Source: Aporrectodea caliginosa
Taxonomy: Eukaryota > Annelida > Clitellata > Crassiclitellata > Lumbricidae
Direction of reading: 5' to 3'
Length of the DNA stretch: 64,000 bases
NCBI GenBank assembly: GCA_020284085.1
Contig: JACEVL010001855.1
Location: 766,001-830,000, forward strand
The notes beneath the pieces are model-generated. The model was not told the origin of the DNA and did no database searches. It saw only the letters and a list, made by a program, of their open reading frames with translations. Shown in pieces: positions 1-11,410 of the stretch. The position numbers were made by a program, and so were the translations under genes. The first letter of the stretch is position 1, and the number at the start of each line of letters is the position of its first letter.

Positions 1-390
1 TGTACATCTTTCAGCAGTACTAGTCAGTAAATGACAGCAATAATACCAGTGTCTTTATCGTAAGAAAAGAATCAACTTAGAAGCTATGTACACCGGACAC
101 GGAATGTACACCATATGAAAATACACAACCCAATGGACAACCCACAACGCTGTTACAGCTGAAACATTAAAGATACTCCATTCTTAAATCAAAACATCAC
201 AGCCCTATGTCAAATTTCTTAGAAGCAACGAAACACTTACACAACGCAGTAAGTAGCAATCCTTCCCCAAAATTTAATAAATTATGTGGTTTAAATTATT
301 TTGTGTTCAAACAAACTTCGGATATATGTACTCCTCAATTGCATGACAGTTATAAACAGATGAAACTGGTGTTTTAATTGTGAAAATAAT

Positions 391-881
391 TAAATATTAC
401 AATAAAAATAAATCATAAGATTTCATACCTTAAACTTAAGTAGGCATAAACAGAAATCAATAAAATTTATGACTAACATAATATATTTTTTTTTATATGA
501 AGATATTAAGAGTTAGATTATATCCAAGATTGTCACCGGTATAGTAATTGTAATTAACTATTACAATAAAAATAAATAATAATATTTCATACCCTAAACT
601 TAAGTAGGCAACAACAGAAATCAATAAAATTTATGACTAACATAATATATTGTTATTTATATGAAGATTTTAAGATTTAGATTATATCTAAGATTGTCAC
701 CGGTATAGTAATTGTAATTAACTATAACAATAAAAATAAATAATAATATTTCATACCCTAAACTTAAGTAGGCAACAACAGAAATCAATAAAATTTATGA
801 CTAACATAATATATTGTTATTTATATGAAGATTTTAAGATTTAGATTATATCTAAGATTGTCACCGGAATAGTAATTGTAA
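391..881. repeat. 164-bp AT-rich tandem repeat, three copies
   Basis: Three consecutive copies of an AT-rich unit are visible: the landmark AAACTTAAGTAGGC recurs at about 432, 596 and 760, exactly 164 bp apart, and the landmark AGATTGTCACCGG recurs near the end of each copy. Copies 2 and 3 are nearly identical; copy 1 is more diverged. The array lies just beyond the PHYH stop codon, so it may sit in the 3' UTR or the immediate 3' flank. The remaining sequence of 1-390 shows no gene or recognisable repeat. Confidence 0.9.
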
Positions 882-961
882 TTACGACAATTTGTATAGC
901 ATCGAATAATCAGTCATTATGTTGATCACAGGTAAATCTGTTTTCCATGCCATTAAGTTGA

Positions 962-3900
962 TCACAGGTTAATCTGTTCTCCACACACCGGACGTGCTCG
1001 ATACTTCCAAACATCCTGGCAACGATAACAAACCCATACTTAGAGAGTGACATTTGCAAACATTTGAAAACATTAACACAGCGCTAATGTTTTATGATCA
1101 AATCTGACAAGCAATCTGTATTAAATGCTGAAGTTATAGATAGGTTTAAGCATAATACATTATATTCAGTTTCATGCATCAGGAACTGCATTGGTTACCT
1201 ATACAAAATATATTGAGCTTAAGATCCTAATGCTTATGTGTAGTTGCCTTGCAGGCTGTGCTCCCACCTTATTTTAGGAAGCTAAATGTCTCGATTTCAT
1301 ATACACTTGACTGCAGATCCCTTCCTTCAACTGTGCATGGTAACCTCATCATCTCACAAGCCAAAACTTCCCTGGCTGAATTTCCCTTCTCTCTGCTGCG
1401 AATACCGATAGTAACCTCATCAACTCACCAGACAAAACTTCCATGGTCCAGTATAGAAACTTTGCTGCCAGGGTCAGTCAATCTGTCTGGAATAGGATGC
1501 CTCTTGACCTATTTCAGGAGCTCATTGGCCTTTCACTGCCTCTTTTCCGTAAGCCATTCTGTTTGATCAATCCATTGTTTGATTGTGGTCTTAAGTCATC
1601 AGGCTGGGAGTGCCTTTGAGGAGTTTCTCCGGAAGAGACGCTATACAAATTTGTGATTACGATTATTATGAACACGTTTATTACGACAAATATAGCAGAA
1701 ACAGCAACTAAATGACACAAATGTGAAAGGAATAATTATTATGACCGGATTATGAAAGCACATAAGTGCATTACTGACATGCCTTGATCACTACCACTAC
1801 TACAGTCTTGTAAAATTTGGTTACACGTAGTTCTCTCTGTTCTTTCACTCTCTGTGCATGACTCTTGCAAGCATCGCCCAATCCATCATGTGACACCCAG
1901 GTACTGCATAAGATTAGATCAGCAGCCAGTTGTTTCACTGTGACCAAGAATAGCACACTTCCAAAAACAGCCAAATTTCAATAAAGACATGTAAATCACA
2001 TTAGAAAATAATGACTAACCTTAAATGTAACTTGAGCCTTGGATTTAGTCTTGTGCCTCACCAAGTCCTCAATTTCCTTTGCAATCTTCTCCTGCTTTGG
2101 GTCATATTTCTCAGTGTACTCACACTCGGATGCTGCGTAGTGGCAGGAAATTGACTAAACAGGAACAAATTAGCAAAAGAAATTGGTATTTCACACAAAG
2201 TTTGAATTTTAAATAATATAATGTTAACACATGCTATAGTTCTCAAATGAACTCCATAAATAGCCCAGGACAAAAAGAAAACTCTATTTGACAGGACCCA
2301 CGTCTTCTCTAGCAAAGATGACAGCTCATGTACATTGACATTTATGTTGAACCCTTTGATAAATACCTTCCTGAAGCCATCCGTCTTGTTGCTTCCAGAA
2401 CCATGAATGAGAATTGGATGGAAAAAGATTGTATCACCTTCTTCCATCTCTGCCCAAATCCTGTGATCCTTTTCTGGATCATAGTTCTTTATTCCATGAT
2501 ACATTTTGTTGACACCACCCTTGTCAAAATAAAACAAACAGGATAACACAAGCAAAACATTTACGCAGAAAACATAAGACACATAAAGATTTCATATATT
2601 ATCAATAATACTACTTATTTTCTGTCTGTGTGTGTCTCTCTCTAGAGAAAACTAGGGTACTATGGGACATTGTGTTCCACAAAAATCATGTGATTCCCAA
2701 TCTGTTTTCTATTCAAGTCCACTTAGTTCTAGAGCTACCAAATGGCCTCATCCTGTTCTTAGGGGCATTACTTATTGCATTCAGTAGGGCTCTGATACCC
2801 CACATTGCCACTAATATAGTTTCTTTTCCCTACAGAGTTCAGAGCTCTGTGTTGTTTAAAAATTTGAAAACCTTTCAACAGCAGGCAAGATTCTGCAGAA
2901 AGTCCATCAACTCAGCGATTTCAACAGAGCAAGTAGTATAGCTAAGAAAAGAGGGACTGTTCATGCCACCGGCCATTACATCTCAATCATTTTGACGGAT
3001 TATTTAGTCTAAATGCAGATTTTGCTCCATTATCTCAGGAGTTTTCTGGTGCTACGCCTGTGTGCTGGACTTATCGATTTTATCAAATTTTGTTTGTTTA
3101 GAAAGTATGTTGTTCGCAAGTTGCTTTGCCTTACATGCCCATTGTTCTTATGTACGATCAAGTCTGAACCACATGGACCATTTATGTCGCCTTTAGCCAG
3201 GTGTTTTCGTCTTGGTGGAGGGTGACCGACGTGAATCGTTGGAGTGACCTCGACCATCAGTCACCCATAGCACTTCAATCTACGGACATGTGACGAATGC
3301 CTCTTTTAACTATACCTGGCACCTCAACGAATTATCCGAACTTTGTGCCATCTTCTACCATCTAGGGACTGCTACGCAACAGCGTCATCATGTGCTGCGA
3401 GCGCTGTCACCTGTTGTCTATCCATCCTATTGACACAACTTGGTCCAGAGACTCTGAACATCCAAGCCATCTGTCAATAGTCGACGGGAATCTGCTGGTT
3501 GGCTCCACAAGTGTCCGTGGGCCCGCCATTGCTAACTTTTTTCTAGTTTACTGTGCATGGTTTTGCTACCTGATGTAATAGTCTAGTTGCAAATGACATT
3601 TAACATCATATAGGCTAGCACAGAGGGAGCACTTTGTAAGATACATAAAAATGCGCGGTACTAAGTGTCCTGATACATACATAAGTGACACAAAGAAATA
3701 CATGATCGCACTCCACAGCCAGCCTGAGGTAATAGATTACATTATAATGGATAAAGAAACCATTTTCCTGACCTCCCATTCTGGGTAGTCGTGCTCTAGA
3801 AGGTCTCCTTTGTGAGTTCCTGGTATGACAACAAGACAACCATTGTTACGGTCGATCTTCTGCATTGCTGTCCATGAACAGACAACACGATTGGCAGGAC

Positions 3901-6900
3901 GGAACGGAAAATAGTACAAGTCCTGATGCATTGGATGTCGTGATGTCATTGTGCCTAAACAAAATGTGAAATTGAGAAACAGATCACTGATCTTTAAGTT
4001 CCAAGGAGAACTTTCAATCTCACTACTTGCATCAAACGTACCTGTTCAGAACACTAGACAAATGCTTTTGAGGGGTTCCTAAAATGCACTTTACAAAAGA
4101 CCAGATACATACATACATATATACTTAGATACATACATACATACACACTGTATGAGGTTAAGAAAAGAATTAATCACAAGCTAATTTTACATAATATTCT
4201 GCATAAAGTTTGTAATTTTATTAATGTTTTAAATTCTTTTTTCACTAACGGTAACCAACACAGAAGTAAAAGGAGAAACAACTTGCTAGTCACTGGTCTG
4301 ACAAATCACAGAATGTCCAGTCTTGTTCCTGATTCCCAATACCAGTATTAATCAGAGTAAACCACATAAAAGACTTTACCGGTATATGATGGACTACACT
4401 ATAGATAAATTGTGAACAAATATTGAAAGAAGCTTTGGAAACATAAACCGGTTACAGCATATTAAACATTCAATACCTGGATCCGGAGGTTTGTTAATCA
4501 GCATCGTGTGCATTGCCATGACATTTGGACCGACGAAGCCCTTCACATACCTCAGCACCTGCAATCACCAAAAACCACAAACAATGCTGTACCTTTACAG
4601 GTAAATTTACATACCTTGTCACTGCTATTTCAAACTATGCGATTATCAACCAAGTTCAAACTAATAAAAATGCACCACGAAATAAAGGAGTAGATCAGGA
4701 TGTGATGAGCTGTTAAGCAGGTTCTTCAATTCTATCTAATGGCTTTATAGCAGAAGAAGATACAAAATGCAAAGGGAGGTCATACAAAACTTTTCACACC
4801 TAAGCCACTCAGAAATCTGACTAACCTTACCATTTGGCCAGACTGGCCAGTTCATTGATGTATGTATGTATGTATGTATGTATGTATGAGCAGTTGTTAT
4901 AGCGCCTCTTCAAGATTTCTACTCAGAGGCGCTCCCGACAACAGTGCAGACACTGAATCGGAGTTTCACGCCAGCGCATGAGCAATTGAGTGAAGGACTT
5001 GCCCAAAGCTTGAGGTGGATTCGAACCCGCAACCCTCCGGCTGCAAGGCACCGAACATACCCCTACACCACCGCGCCCCGGTATAATTTTAACATGTTAT
5101 ACTAAACAGCACTTACCCAGTAAAGATAAACCAGCAAAATTTAAGTGTCATCGTGTGTCATTCGTAATCATAATCGTAATCAAGTATTTATATAGTGCCA
5201 CTCAAAACAGAGGCGCTCCCGACCCGAGCCAGTCTCTTCACTGGAAAAGGGAGGTTTCAGGCGCTTGCGGAACTGGTCAAAAGAAATAGAAAAAGGTCAG
5301 TCCTGAGGGACTGAGGTAACTGGTTCCAGCTATTGGGACCAACAATAGTGAAACTCCTAGACTGGGCCGTAGAACACGCAGCAAGGACAACCAAGTAACC
5401 ACGGGCCGAGGACCTAAGGGAGGAACGACTGTGCAGAGAAGATACTGGGGTACAAAAGGCCCTAAGATAGTGAGGAGCAGACCCAGCAAGACAGCTTTGC
5501 ATGAGGGAACAGACCTTGAATTGGATGCGCTGGCAGATGGGGAGCCAGTGAAGGAGTCACGGATAAAATAGGAGATATGGTCAAACTTTGCAATGCCCCC
5601 TATGAGGTGGGCGGCAGCGTTTAGAATGGACTGAAGTTTAGATGTATTTGTAGAGGAGAGACCAATGTAAACCACATTCCCATAATCAATCCTTGAAAAC
5701 AGATCAATGCATGGACCAAAGTCGTGATAGTGTGCAGTGGTAGTGATTGGCGGATGGCACGGAGTTGGCGTAGGTAGTAGAAGCAGGAGCGAGAGACACT
5801 ATTTACGTGATCAGACAGAGAGAGGACAGGATCAAGAATGAATCCAAGATCACGGACAGAGGAAGAGAAGTGCATATATGGAAACCGAAGACGAAGGGAG
5901 TCAGCATTTATCTTGGTAAGCTGGGCACGACTGCTGAGCCATATGTACTGAGTCTTGTCTTGGTCATTCTCAGTAACAGGATGCGCAATTGCGCATATTG
6001 AACATAGGCAAAAACATTCATAGCAACAATAATACTAATAATGCTAATATTCATAATAGTAAAAATAATAAAATAATAATACGAATAATAATGACTTCTA
6101 TTTTCTAGGAGCCCATTACATCAGACAAAAACTGGAAAAAAGTTAGGCGGTAACTTTACCCCAAGCTGCTGACTAGCATATTACTTCCCATACACGTCGT
6201 TGCTTTCTCCGCTCGGCTGCACAGGCTGAGTTCATTGTTCCTCGTTCGCGGACTGCTCTCAGGCAGCGTCGCGCCTTCTCCGTGGCGGGCCCTTCAACCT
6301 GGAATGGGCTCCCTACCATGCTTCGTCTGACACCTGCTGGTCACTCTGCCTCATTTCTCAGTTCTCTTAAGACTGTCCTGTTCGACCTTGCTGGGAGCGT
6401 CTGAGTAATCCTTGGCTATATAAATTTTCTGAAATAAATGTCTGCAGTTTAAAGATGAGGCAATTTGCATAGCTTGAGGTCAAAGTTTGCACTAGCCCTG
6501 TGTTCCTGTGGTTAAATAGTTTTGGCTGTTGGTTCTCACAGTATGGCCTGTGGTCTAACTGGTCTTATCCTGGAAGGAGTGCTAAATGGTATAATCTGCT
6601 AAGCCCTGACAGAGCTGGATTACCCTCTTCAAAGGAGCCAGTTAGACTCCAGAGGTCTGATGGCAAGCATCCAAATGGTGCAACCTTCATACCTTGTAGT
6701 AACAGTACTGCAGGAGCAGAGACCGAGCTGGCAACCTAAAGGAATGTTGTCAAGTACCAAAGCATCTCAACTACTTACCACTTCTTCCCTTTGGCCTTCA
6801 GAAACTCTGTACATTAAATCACCAGTGACTGAAGTTAATGTCCAGCCTGAGTCACCCGCTGACCAGGGTTTATGGACACACAAAGGAGACTTCTTTTTTC

Positions 6901-9900
6901 CTCCAACAAGTTCGTACAACAATCCAACACTTCAGCATGTTCAATTTCCAAGGCAAGTCTGATTAAGCCTTTACAGAGATCTACTCTTCCTTGCACATAA
7001 GTGTTCCACACTCTCTGGATTTTATCCCATGGATAAAAATAATAATAATGATTTAATCATAATAAAAACTTCATTTATTTATAGGAGCAATAATAATGTT
7101 CACTGTCTGCATTTACCTCTGGTATGCAGCAGTATCCAAAGAGGACATCATCCCACTGGAAGTCCTGGAGTTTTGAGATGGCCCTTTCATTGTTAACAAA
7201 TTCGGACTTGCAGATGGCTACATCACGCATCAGAGTCATTCCATAAGTGCTCATTTTTCCAGTACAAATGTCCTCAAATCGGGTCCTGACAGAAACGGAA
7301 AAATTTCTGGGCATACAAGTTTCTGTCTTGTACTTTTTTATTGCAATTTCACTCAAACAAACATCGACTGAAGTTGGACATTACGATACCAGTGCTATGG
7401 AAGTCATTAGATTAGATTTAACCGAATGGTTTCAATATATTCACACTAACTCAGGTGTTCCCAAAGTGGGTGCATGCACCCCAGGGGTGCGACATGTCAT
7501 ATCAGGGGGTGCGACAAAGAAGGAAAGTATGAATTACATGAATGCATTGATAATACATTATAAATTCTTGAGCTGTTATAGGATATGTATGGTAAGACCA
7601 CAAGATTATAAATTTATTTCCAAGTAACATTGTAATTCTGTAAGGCTAGTCTAAGACTTGTAAGCACAAGTTTCAGTACCGTAGTAACAATTTTTTGCAT
7701 GCATCTTCAAATGTGATAATAGTTTTTTTACCCAAAATGACAGTGCAAAACTTCTTTGCCCTGTGCCTATTCGAACCACAGCCATAAGTAAAGAAGAATT
7801 GCCTACAATCGAGATTGTGAAGCGACTGTTGAGAACAGAAATGTGAATTCAAAAACAATCGTTCACAAACCAAACCAGAATGGCCCTTGCTCCAGGGCCG
7901 TTTTATCCACTAGGCACAGTAGGCACTGTGCCTAGGGCCCACGAACATTTTAGGGGCCCACGAAAGTCTGAAAATGAGATATTGAAAAAATAATTTTAAT
8001 GGTTGAATTTGACACGAAAATGAAAGAAATTTCAAATTCTACTTTAATAATTTTTATAATTGCACTTAAACAGTCTAACTTTAAGATGTGAACTTACAGT
8101 TCAGTTAAGCTGTTCAACAGCCTAAGTTATGTGAACTTTACGGCTCTTTGCATTAGCAAAATCACATATAAGATCTTCAAATGTCATTTCCCGCATTAAC
8201 TGGTTTTCAATTGAAAGTAGCGCAAGGGAAGATAGTCGTTCTTGTCCAATCATTGACCGCAGATAATTTTTGATAAGCTTGAGTTTCAAAAAAGAACGTT
8301 CACCTTCAGAACTTGTTCCAAAAATGGAAAGATAGATTCGAAAAGCAATATTTACATTTGGAAAACATTGTATCACTGCAATTATTCTCTTCAGAACTTC
8401 CGTCCAGTATTTGCACAATTTCTCCTTCTCCTTCTGCAGTTCTACATCAATTCTAGTGGACTTCCGGCATTGCAAAATCATTAACAGAGCAGCAATATGG
8501 TCCTTCGATTTCTCATGTGAGCTAATCCTTGCAGTTGCATTTTTCCAGTCATCGAAACCAGTTGTAAACTGATTGTTATATTCATTGGCACTGCCAGCAT
8601 TGGAACCGAATAGCTTGCACACATAACAAAACACTACCACACGAAGGAGCATAAATAAGCCATATTAAGCCAATCTCTTCTGACAATTTCTGCATTTGTC
8701 AATTTTCTCACAAAATGTTTTTGTGTGCATATCTTATCTTATCACCATATTGTCTACCCTTTATTAAGAGGAAATCGGATTCAAAATTCTGTGAAGGGAT
8801 ATTATCTGCATAATAAGTAACTGTTCTGAGATCTGCAGTAATCTACAATTATTGCATCATTACATATTATTCTAGGGTTCTCATATATATATCTTCGTTT
8901 AATAGAACAAACTGACAAACCGCAGTGAGTTAAGTTAAGCATATAAGTTAGCGCTAAATTTGCTTGGCATTCCGCCAATTCTTTGAACCTTTTAAAAGTA
9001 AAATGCGTTAGGGGGTGCAAATTACACGTGTTTCCCTTATTGCATTAAACCTTATGGATAAAAAGTAAATTGAGATTTAAAATCAAACTGGGTGTGTTTG
9101 TGAATCATGATTAAATATATGATGTCAATAAATAATGTGAATGCGTAATTTTGCGCTTAGCTTTAATGCAGAGCTGGGAGTTGGGGCCTACGAATGCAAG
9201 AGTGCCTAGGGCCTACGACGACCTTAAAAGCAAGCCCTTCGCGCACAATTGCTCTGCAATATAATTGCTTCTGCGCCGCCAAGGCGTGTGCACTTCTGAG
9301 CTTGGGGCAACCTTACTAAGAAGGGCGATATCAAAGATCAGTTGTATTGTATTGTATAAAAATAATAAGAAGATTTTTGTGACCCACCGGTATTTTGCAA
9401 GCTTCTCCTTTGGGACCAAATTTCTAATGATAACAAATCCATTTTCTTCGTAGAAGGCTTTCTGCTCAGGTGTTAGGGCTGAATCTACTTCTGAAGAAGT
9501 GTATGTATAACCGCCACCTGACGGAGTTGTCAGAAGCTGGCCACTGCACAGTTTCTGTTGGAATGTTAAGTCACAAAAACTTTTGTCATTCAGTAGTATT
9601 TAGATTTGGCTGACCAGATATTGGAAACTAAAAACCGGGACACTTCAATCACAAAATAAATTTGTGATGTTGTCAATAATTAATATAATATAACTTGCAC
9701 AAAATTTAATATCTATTTTATGCTTATTTTATTGGTATAAGACTATAAGACTAAGTGTGAAATGTTTTATTCAAGTCATGCTTTTAAATTTAAAATTAAA
9801 TTCTAAATTTCTCAAATCAGTTACTCAATTTTGGCACCTGTATTAGTGTATGCTACTTAACACTTTTTTGTCTGCTAACATTCTATCATAACAAATCTTG

Positions 9901-11410
9901 CTTTTAAATTTAATTATTCTAAATTTATCAAATCAGTCACTCATATTTGGTGCTTGAATGTAGGCCTATGCTTCTTAAAAGTTTTTTGTCTGCTAATATT
10001 CTGTCATAAAATTCTAAATTTTAGATTTTAAATTAAAAATTATTATTTATGAAAATGTGTTTTATCAGAGTATTATCACTACGACAATATGACGTTTAGA
10101 ACCGGAAGAGGTATTACCGTATTATGCATGGTAATAAATAAAAGTGAGATTAAAAATGAACATACTCGCCAGATGCCAGTAGTAGAATCAAGGAGACGTT
10201 GATAAAGTATGTAAGTATATCCTTTGTTTGATCACATGACAAACGCACATGAAATACATCATATATAAGATCGTAAAGTCAGGTCAGTTTTTAAAAACCG
10301 GGACATATTTAGAGTTTGGCCTACCTTTCCCGGCAGCCGGGACAGCTAGCAGAAAATCGGGACTGTCCCGGGAAAACCGGGACGTCTGGTCAGCCTAATT
10401 TAGATTATAGAAGTTGCATGAATACTCAACTGCAGTCTGCACTCTGCAGTCTGTCTTATTCACAGAGGCATCTGAACCAGAAGAGAGGGATGCATAGGGT
10501 TGCCACCTCTCCCGGATTGGGCGGGAGTCTCCCGTATTTCGATATGATCTCCTATGCGTTAAACACCACCACAATTGCAAATGTTAAAAAATTCCTTGAA
10601 TCTCCCGGATTCGTATCCTTAGATGGTGGCAACCCTAGGGATGCATGATGCATCATAGAATTTCACAAGGAAGGAAGAAATCAATTTTATAACAAGCCAA
10701 AAATATTTGAGGCAATTGTGAATTGTCTTTGATATTGATGCATGAAGATGATATAAATTATAAGCAGATATAAACTGTCAGGTAATTTATCTTAAGTAGT
10801 GTTCTAAATTATTTGCCGATTTTAATTCTTGCTTAAATAGAAGTTGGATTGATGAAAATAATTTTTCTTTAAATAGAAGTTGGATTGATGAAAATGATAC
10901 TAGCCTACCTGGTAAATAGAAGTTAAATTGATGAAAATAATTCTTGCTTAAATAGAGTTGGATTGATGAAATATTTCTTGCTTAAATAGAAGCTGGATTG
11001 ATGAAAAATAATTCTTAATTAAATAAAAGTTGCATTGATGAAAAATAATTCCTGCTTAAATGGAAGTTGGAATGATTAAACGAATTCTTGCATAAATCGA
11101 AGCTGTTTTGACGAAAAGGATACTCGCCAAAGTAGAAGTTGGATTGATGAAGAATAGCAATGCTACAATGGGCGAATGCACGTTTACCCTAATGCATTAA
11201 TTGGGCAATGGCACGTTATTTGAAATAATTTGCGGAGCTTTTTGTTTCACTATAAGTCAGAAAATAATTTAGGACGCTAAAATACACGTTTACCTAATAA
11301 TCACTTAATTATCACACCAATCGCCGATTGAAAAAGGATACGGAATAAACATCGCCTTTCCGATGGTCAGCGTTCAGATGACCAACGACGACTTTCAGAC
11401 GCTCACTCAT
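962..11410 (-). CDS. PHYH: Phytanoyl-CoA dioxygenase, peroxisomal (8 coding exons)
   Basis: Fe(II)/2-oxoglutarate oxygenase that 2-hydroxylates phytanoyl-CoA in peroxisomal alpha-oxidation. Coding exons in gene order: 11318-11410, 9388-9554, 7117-7285, 4477-4558, 3773-3954, 2367-2519, 2020-2154, 962-1015. All have GT-AG borders and matching phases, giving 344 codons against 338 in human PHYH. Residues 4-12 (RLKVVVGHL) fit the PTS2 consensus, as in human PHYH. The metal ligands are visible as H180 and D182 ([10 protein letters not shown]) and H270 (ILIHGSG); R281 (GFRK) is the expected 2-oxoglutarate contact. The last exon reads [17 protein letters not shown] then stop, matching the human C-terminus. 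The start ATG has A at -3. The exon 1 donor (TTG/GTGTGA) is the weakest junction; an alternative donor 12 bp earlier is also in phase. Introns carry LINE, SINE and hAT insertions. The family call is very secure; exon 1 is a little less so. Confidence 0.93.
1150..1670 (+). mobile_element. Decayed CR1/L2-like LINE 3' fragment
   Basis: Plus-strand frames recover scraps of the C-terminal region of a CR1/L2-type reverse transcriptase (LHWLPIQ near 1190, then PYFRKLN). The 3' end is GGGAGTGCCTTTGAGGAG followed by ACGCTATACAAATT, the same 3' end seen in many other copies here. Frames are broken by several stops and shifts, so it is inactive. It lies in the last PHYH intron, antisense to the gene. 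Confidence 0.7.
4104..4147. repeat. (ATAC)n microsatellite
   Basis: Imperfect run of GATACATACATACATA-type units in a PHYH intron, interrupted once by TATATACTTAG. Confidence 0.8.
4857..5080 (-). mobile_element. tRNA-derived SINE (GGGGCGCGGTGG family), minus orientation
   Basis: Read on the minus strand it starts CGGGGCGCGGTGGTGTAGGG, contains the RNA polymerase III B-box-like GGTTCGAATCC, then GGGCAAGTCCTTCACTC and GAGCGCCTCTGAG. It ends in GGCGCTATAAC followed by a (CATA)n tail, seen on the plus strand as the TATG repeat at 4857-4888. It is the same family as the two copies at 38412 and 38788. It lies within a PHYH intron. Confidence 0.85.
5158..5995 (-). mobile_element. CR1/L2-like LINE, C-terminal reverse-transcriptase region, frameshifted
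   Basis: Minus-strand frames in succession encode [54 protein letters not shown] and [14 protein letters not shown]. This is the usual order of the thumb and C-terminal part of a CR1/L2-group reverse transcriptase. The frame changes at least twice, so it is a pseudogene. The 3' end (GGAGCGCCTCTG, then ACTATATAAATAC) lies at the left edge near 5190. It is 5'-truncated and sits in a PHYH intron. Confidence 0.88.
6140..6440 (+). mobile_element. LINE 3' fragment (CR1/L2-like)
   Basis: The plus frame encodes [17 protein letters not shown], then [13 protein letters not shown] and a stop, the characteristic C-terminal end of the local LINE families. It is followed by CTTGGCTATATAAATTTTCTG. Only the extreme 3' end is present. 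Confidence 0.8.
7375..7510 (+). mobile_element. LINE tail followed by a hAT-like terminus fragment
   Basis: GTGCTATGGAAGTCATTAGA with an ATTAGATT tail matches the 3' end of the LINE fragments near 47805 and 54940. At 7453 CAGGTGTTCCCAAAGTGGGTGC is followed by CCAGGGGTGCG, resembling the terminus of a hAT element. No matching opposite end was found, so this is probably a stub. Confidence 0.4.
7893..9239 (-). mobile_element. hAT-type transposon with internally deleted transposase
   Basis: The minus ORF at 8122-8652 (176 residues) has [21 protein letters not shown], a TTF-type zinc-finger flank, then an [17 protein letters not shown] region. It then jumps directly to [19 protein letters not shown], the hAT C-terminal dimerisation region. 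The catalytic core that normally separates these is missing. Ends are approximate: CAGGGCCGTTTTA on the left, GCTTGC on the right read inward, with several copies of TGCCTAGGGCC near both ends. No clean target duplication was seen. It lies in a PHYH intron in the sense orientation. Confidence 0.75.
9606..10397. mobile_element. Non-autonomous hAT-type element with perfect 8-bp target duplication
   Basis: The left end TTGGCTGACCAGATATTGG and right end CCGGGACGTCTGGTCAGCCTA are inverted repeats of each other over GGCTGACCAGA. The 8-bp sequence ATTTAGAT flanks both sides (9598-9605 and 10398-10405). The element carries repeated CCGGGAC motifs near both ends and no coding sequence. It sits in PHYH intron 1. 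Confidence 0.9.
10495..10637. mobile_element. 143-bp hAT-type MITE
   Basis: It starts TAGGGTTGCCACCTCTCCC and ends ATGGTGGCAACCCTA, giving inverted termini. The 8-bp direct repeat GGGATGCA lies exactly on both sides (10487-10494 and 10638-10645). No coding capacity. It lies 90 bp from the previous hAT element, also in PHYH intron 1. Confidence 0.92.
10824..11157. repeat. Degenerate ~37-bp minisatellite, about nine units
   Basis: The core AAATAGAAGTTGGATTGATG recurs about nine times at 34-42 bp spacing (for example near 10841, 10878, 10920, 10990 and 11135), with substitutions in most units. It lies in PHYH intron 1, about 160 bp inside from the exon 1 donor. Confidence 0.88.

Noticed and set aside
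1771..1974. Possible PHYH terminal exon (ending [10 protein letters not shown])
   Set aside because: Weak acceptor context and poor match; 962-1015 fits the known C-terminus, phase and acceptor far better.
10316..10648. 110-codon [19 protein letters not shown]...
   Set aside because: It crosses the end of one hAT element and the whole of the next MITE, so it is an accident of repeat termini.
10824..11157. Spaced repeats considered as a CRISPR-like array
   Set aside because: Units are contiguous and diverged with no unique spacers, in an animal intron; it is a minisatellite.
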